From an uncultured Paracoccaceae bacterium (GTDB lineage: Bacteria; Pseudomonadota; Alphaproteobacteria; Rhodobacterales; Rhodobacteraceae), in contig CANNFQ010000001.1 in NCBI GenBank assembly GCA_947503925.1, positions 868,001 to 932,000 on the forward strand: a DNA stretch of 64,000 nucleotides. The letters are read 5' to 3'. Made by a program: the position numbers and the translations under genes. The notes beneath the pieces were generated by a model, which saw only the letters and a list, made by a program, of their open reading frames with translations, had not been told where the DNA came from and did no database searches. Of this stretch, positions 61,120 through 64,000 are shown in pieces (position 1 is the stretch's first letter; every line of letters begins with the position of its first letter).

Positions 61120-62169
61120 ATGACAAGAGAACAGGTTCTCGACTGCCTGAAGACAATTAATGCACCCGACGGCACTGATATGGTCAGCGCAGGTCTGGTG
61201 CGCGCACTGAATGTCGATGGGACAACCATCCGCTTTGTGATGGAGGTGTCCAGCCCCGACCCCTACCTGCCAATCAAGGAGGCGGCAGAGGAAAAACTGC
61301 GCAGCATTGGGGCAGAAACAGTCTCTATCGTGATGACGGCGCACAGCCAGCCAAGCGCCCCGCCCGACCTCAAACCATCACGGCCCACCCAGCCTGCAGG
61401 CCCGGAAAAGATCGCCGGGATCGACAAGATCATCGCAATTGCCTCTGGCAAGGGTGGCGTTGGCAAATCAACGGTTGCAGCCAATCTGGCCTGTGCGCTC
61501 AGTGCTGAGGGCAAACGTGTCGGCATGCTGGATGCGGATGTCTATGGACCATCACAGCCACGTATGCTCGGTGTCTCTGGACGACCGCAAAGCCCCGATG
61601 GCAAATTGATCCTGCCCTTGCGCAATTTCGGCGTGACCTTGATGTCAATCGGGCTGATGACCAACGACGATCAGGCGGTAGTCTGGCGTGGTCCGATGTT
61701 GATGGGCGCGCTGCAACAGATGCTCAGCCAGGTGCAATGGGGCGCGCTCGACGTGCTGATCGTCGATCTGCCGCCGGGGACCGGTGATGTGCAGATGACG
61801 CTGGCCCAAAAGGCGCATCTTGACGGGGCAATCATCGTATCCACCCCGCAGGATGTGGCCCTGCTTGATGCACGCAAGGGGATCGATATGTTCAACCAGA
61901 TGAACACACCAATCATCGGCATGATCGAAAACATGAGCACGCATATCTGTTCCAATTGCGGGCATGAGGAACATGTGTTCGGACATGGCGGCGTCGCGGC
62001 TGAGGCAGAGAAAATCGGCGTGCCACTATTGGCCGAAATTCCACTGCATCTGGATATCCGCATGGCGGCGGATGGTGGCGCGCCGATTGTCGTGTCCAAA
62101 CCGGAATCAGCACAGGCACAGGCGTTTCGGAAGGTTGCGAAATCCCTGATCAAGAACAATAACCTATGA
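61120..62169 (+). CDS. Mrp/ApbC-family Fe-S cluster carrier ATPase
   Basis: 349 residues from ATG; a GTG at 61114 is the alternative. The N-terminal MIP18-like (DUF59) domain spans 1-75. The ParA-type ATPase follows with deviant Walker A SGKGGVGKST at 109-118, DADVYGPSQPRMLG near 138, and VDLPPGTGDVQMT near 205. The C-terminal CxxC (CSNCGHE) can hold a bridging cluster. It would supply Fe-S clusters to the FDH and ferredoxin-like proteins. Confidence 0.94.
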   Translation: MTREQVLDCLKTINAPDGTDMVSAGLVRALNVDGTTIRFVMEVSSPDPYLPIKEAAEEKLRSIGAETVSIVMTAHSQPSAPPDLKPSRPTQPAGPEKIAGIDKIIAIASGKGGVGKSTVAANLACALSAEGKRVGMLDADVYGPSQPRMLGVSGRPQSPDGKLILPLRNFGVTLMSIGLMTNDDQAVVWRGPMLMGALQQMLSQVQWGALDVLIVDLPPGTGDVQMTLAQKAHLDGAIIVSTPQDVALLDARKGIDMFNQMNTPIIGMIENMSTHICSNCGHEEHVFGHGGVAAEAEKIGVPLLAEIPLHLDIRMAADGGAPIVVSKPESAQAQAFRKVAKSLIKNNNL

Positions 62170-62870
62170 ACGCACCCGTCTTTCCACCGCTATTTGCCGG
62201 ACACCCGGTCACCAGCGGTACGGACCCGTTTGTACAAGCCTGCGACGCTGCCCGACAGGGCTGTGATGCGGGGCTGGTCACCTATGACCTTGGCCCGCAT
62301 CAACTGCGGGCCGCGATCGTTTTCGCGCCAGAAGTGGCACTGGCCGATGCCATGACAATCCTGCCCCTCTGTGGGGTCGGTTTCCAGAACGCCCTTGGCG
62401 CGCTCGCCCCGCCCGAGGTTGCGGTGCATCTGCGTTGGGATGGTGAAATCCGGGTCAACGGCGCACGCTGTGGGGCGTTACAGATTGCGGCCTCCGACAG
62501 CGACCCGATGACCGAACCAGATTGGGTCACTGTCGGCCTGACCCTGCAATTTTGGCCCGACGATCCCGAAGCCGGCCATATCCCAGACCAAACCGCACTT
62601 TACGCCGAAGGATGCGCCGATATCGATGCGGTTGCCCTGTTGGAAGCCTGGGTCAGGCACACGCTGGTCTGGATCAACCGCTGGGATGATGAAGGCAGCG
62701 GGCCCATTCACAAGGAATGGACCGGGATCGCCCACGGGATCAACGAACAGATCACCATCAATGACACATATGGAAAGCTACTGGGCGTTGACGAAAAATT
62801 TGGGGCGCTGCTGCGCAAGGATGATGACACCATGCTGATACCGCTCACCACTTTGCTAAAGGACCAATGA
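62166..62870 (+). CDS. Biotin/lipoate ligase-fold protein, ligase motifs lost, FDH-linked
   Basis: 234 residues. The overall fold matches the LplA/BirA family followed by a DUF4444-like C-terminus (KEWTGIAHGINEQIT, LLRKDDDTMLIPL). The two signature motifs are changed: K-W-P-N-D is Arg90-Trp-Asp-Gly-Glu, and the GRGRxGR loop is absent (LGPHQLRAAIVFAP). So adenylation of lipoate or biotin is unlikely. It overlaps the mrp stop by 4 bases. It may bind a cofactor or protein in FDH maturation; this is inference. Confidence 0.83.
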   Translation: MNAPVFPPLFAGHPVTSGTDPFVQACDAARQGCDAGLVTYDLGPHQLRAAIVFAPEVALADAMTILPLCGVGFQNALGALAPPEVAVHLRWDGEIRVNGARCGALQIAASDSDPMTEPDWVTVGLTLQFWPDDPEAGHIPDQTALYAEGCADIDAVALLEAWVRHTLVWINRWDDEGSGPIHKEWTGIAHGINEQITINDTYGKLLGVDEKFGALLRKDDDTMLIPLTTLLKDQ

Positions 62871-62871
62871 C

Positions 62872-63342
62872 ATGATGCTCGCACGCGCGATCCATTTCGA
62901 CGAAAGTGACATGAATGTTTTTCACAGCCCGGCCCGCACCGGCGAATGGTGCATTACTGGGGGGTTTGAATTTTCAAACTGGACCGAAGGCGACCTGACA
63001 GGCAAGGCCCGGCAAGCTTTCAGCAATGGCTGGCTTGGGGCGGAAACATTCGGGCGGGTAACCTTCGTCGCCACCGCCCAGATCGAACAAACCGAAATCG
63101 ACACCCTGACGACGCAGCTCGCCCGGCATTTCGTCGATATCTATGGCGCACCGTCAATTGAAGCCGCCACACCCGTTGCAGCAGAGGAAATCAGCCAGAT
63201 GATGGATATCTGCGCTGAACACGAACCCAACACCGTCATGACCATCGCGCGCGAACTGACGGATGCCGGTGTCAAGGAAAGCATCCGGATCATCGAATCC
63301 CAGGATGCCAGCCTCGATATGTTCGCAGTACACGGAGACTGA
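62872..63342 (+). CDS. DUF6505 protein
   Basis: 156 residues. MLARAIHFDESDMNVFHSPA, EWCITGGFEFSNW, and KARQAFSNGWLGAETFGR match the DUF6505 family. No signal or membrane helix. It lies one base after the ligase-fold gene, the last of the plus-strand FDH-linked operon. The function is unknown. Confidence 0.85.
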   Translation: MMLARAIHFDESDMNVFHSPARTGEWCITGGFEFSNWTEGDLTGKARQAFSNGWLGAETFGRVTFVATAQIEQTEIDTLTTQLARHFVDIYGAPSIEAATPVAAEEISQMMDICAEHEPNTVMTIARELTDAGVKESIRIIESQDASLDMFAVHGD

Positions 63343-63349
63343 ACAGCGG

Positions 63350-63730
63350 TTAGCTCTCTTCAAGAACTTTGCGCGCCACACGGAAACATTCCAACGCCTG
63401 CGGAACACCGCAATAGATCCCGACGACATGAATGATGGCGCGAATTTCATCTTTCGTGACGCCGTTGGTGATCGCGCCACGGCAATGGATTTCCCATTCA
63501 TGCATCTTGCCCAAGGCCCCGATCATCGACAGGTTCATCATCGACCGAGTCTTGGCATCGATCACGTCATCACCCCAGCCAAAACCCCAGCACCAGGCGG
63601 TCATGGCCTCCTGAAACGGGCGGGTAAAATCATCGGCAGCGGCAAGGTTCTTTTCAACATAGTCCGGGCCAAGCGTAGATTTGCGCTGTTCCAGGCCTTT
63701 CAGAAAAAGGTCTTCGTCAAATGTGCTCAT
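63350..63730 (-). CDS. Carboxymuconolactone decarboxylase family protein
   Basis: 126 residues. TRSMMNLSMIGALGKMHEWE, RGAITNGVTKDEIRAIIHVV and GIYCGVPQALECFRVARKVL fit the CMD/PcaC fold, a small helical trimer or hexamer. Relatives include 4-carboxymuconolactone decarboxylase of the protocatechuate pathway, but no pca gene is visible, and many family members are peroxidases or of unknown role. The Cys pair typical of AhpD is lacking. It converges on the DUF6505 gene. Confidence 0.88.
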   Translation of the reverse strand: MSTFDEDLFLKGLEQRKSTLGPDYVEKNLAAADDFTRPFQEAMTAWCWGFGWGDDVIDAKTRSMMNLSMIGALGKMHEWEIHCRGAITNGVTKDEIRAIIHVVGIYCGVPQALECFRVARKVLEES

Positions 63731-64000
63731 GGTCGAGACGGCGTCTGCATTGGATCACTCCGCTGGTTGCAGTCAAAATCGTTCAGTTACACAAGAAAGA
63801 GCGCAGGAGTAGCGGCCTAATTCAAGCTCTTTTGCCAGATTGTGCCGAAAAACCCGACGCCCCGGGGGGCGTTTGTGGCCCAAACCGGCGGCGCCCGCTG
63901 GGACTGCGCCAACAGTGTGAGCCATATGCAGACCCGGTTAATGTCGACGTCAGATAGCCACCATGAAACCCGCGCAATAACGGGATGTTTCCCAAAGCAC
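63731..64000. other. No gene supported in the right-hand end
   Basis: The final 270 bases have no frame with a plausible ribosome site or recognisable protein. It may be the control region or 5' end of a gene beyond the edge. Confidence 0.5.

Noticed and set aside
1..64000. tRNA, rRNA, CRISPR arrays, IS elements
   Set aside because: All gaps were read on both strands; none has cloverleaf, repeat-spacer or transposase features.

Overview
The window looks like chromosomal DNA of a marine-type Rhodobacterales (Roseobacter-group) alphaproteobacterium. The evidence is the high-GC coding style, the lipid A/BamA operon order with lpxI, a CckA-type hybrid kinase with a CtrA-like box in front of it, an agl-type alpha-glucoside operon, and the DUF3305/DUF3306/DUF6494/DUF6505 families that accompany formate dehydrogenase in this order. 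I see no tRNA, rRNA, insertion sequence, prophage or CRISPR array. Nearly all the DNA is coding.

Layout. 1-6.4 kb: the 3' end of guaA, an orphan protein, a metallopeptidase-like protein that has lost its catalytic residues, two EamA transporters and a FadL-type porin. 6.3-18.2 kb (minus strand): the envelope and essential operon pyrH-frr-uppS-cdsA-dxr-rseP-(41-aa membrane protein)-bamA-skp-fabZ-lpxA-lpxI-lpxB, with heavy stop/start overlap. 18.3-20.1 kb: miaA and an AraC-type regulator. 20.3-26.8 kb: a complete peptide/nickel-type ABC transporter with a Tat-exported binding protein and a fused double ATPase. 26.8-34.7 kb: a lytic transglycosylase, ssb, aroK-aroB, a two-gene unit of envelope proteins, xerD, a CorC/CNNM-type protein and a DUF3592 protein. 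34.7-44.8 kb: a sugar locus, aglE-F-G-A-K on the minus strand, divergent from aglR, a GH1 beta-glucosidase and glucokinase. LacI-type palindromes lie between the two arms. 44.8-47.2 kb: cckA.

47.3-63.3 kb is the most distinctive part, a formate dehydrogenase (FDH) island. One minus-strand run of twelve genes goes DUF3305, DUF3306, TorD-like chaperone, small Tat-signal protein, FDH alpha (Mo/W, Cys not Sec), beta, gamma, a WD40-cytochrome c fusion, a 42-aa membrane protein, then a TupBCA-type tungstate importer. A multicluster 4Fe-4S protein is divergent from it. Beyond that lie a cytochrome c protein whose N-terminal half looks like a shortened tungstate-binding protein, and a plus-strand operon of a DUF6494 protein, an Mrp/ApbC ATPase, a lipoate-ligase-fold protein without the ligase motifs, and a DUF6505 protein. 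The simplest reading is a self-contained unit for metal import, cofactor and Fe-S maturation, Tat export and electron transfer serving a periplasmic tungsten- or molybdenum-dependent FDH.

The last 270 bases, after a carboxymuconolactone decarboxylase family gene, hold no gene I can support.
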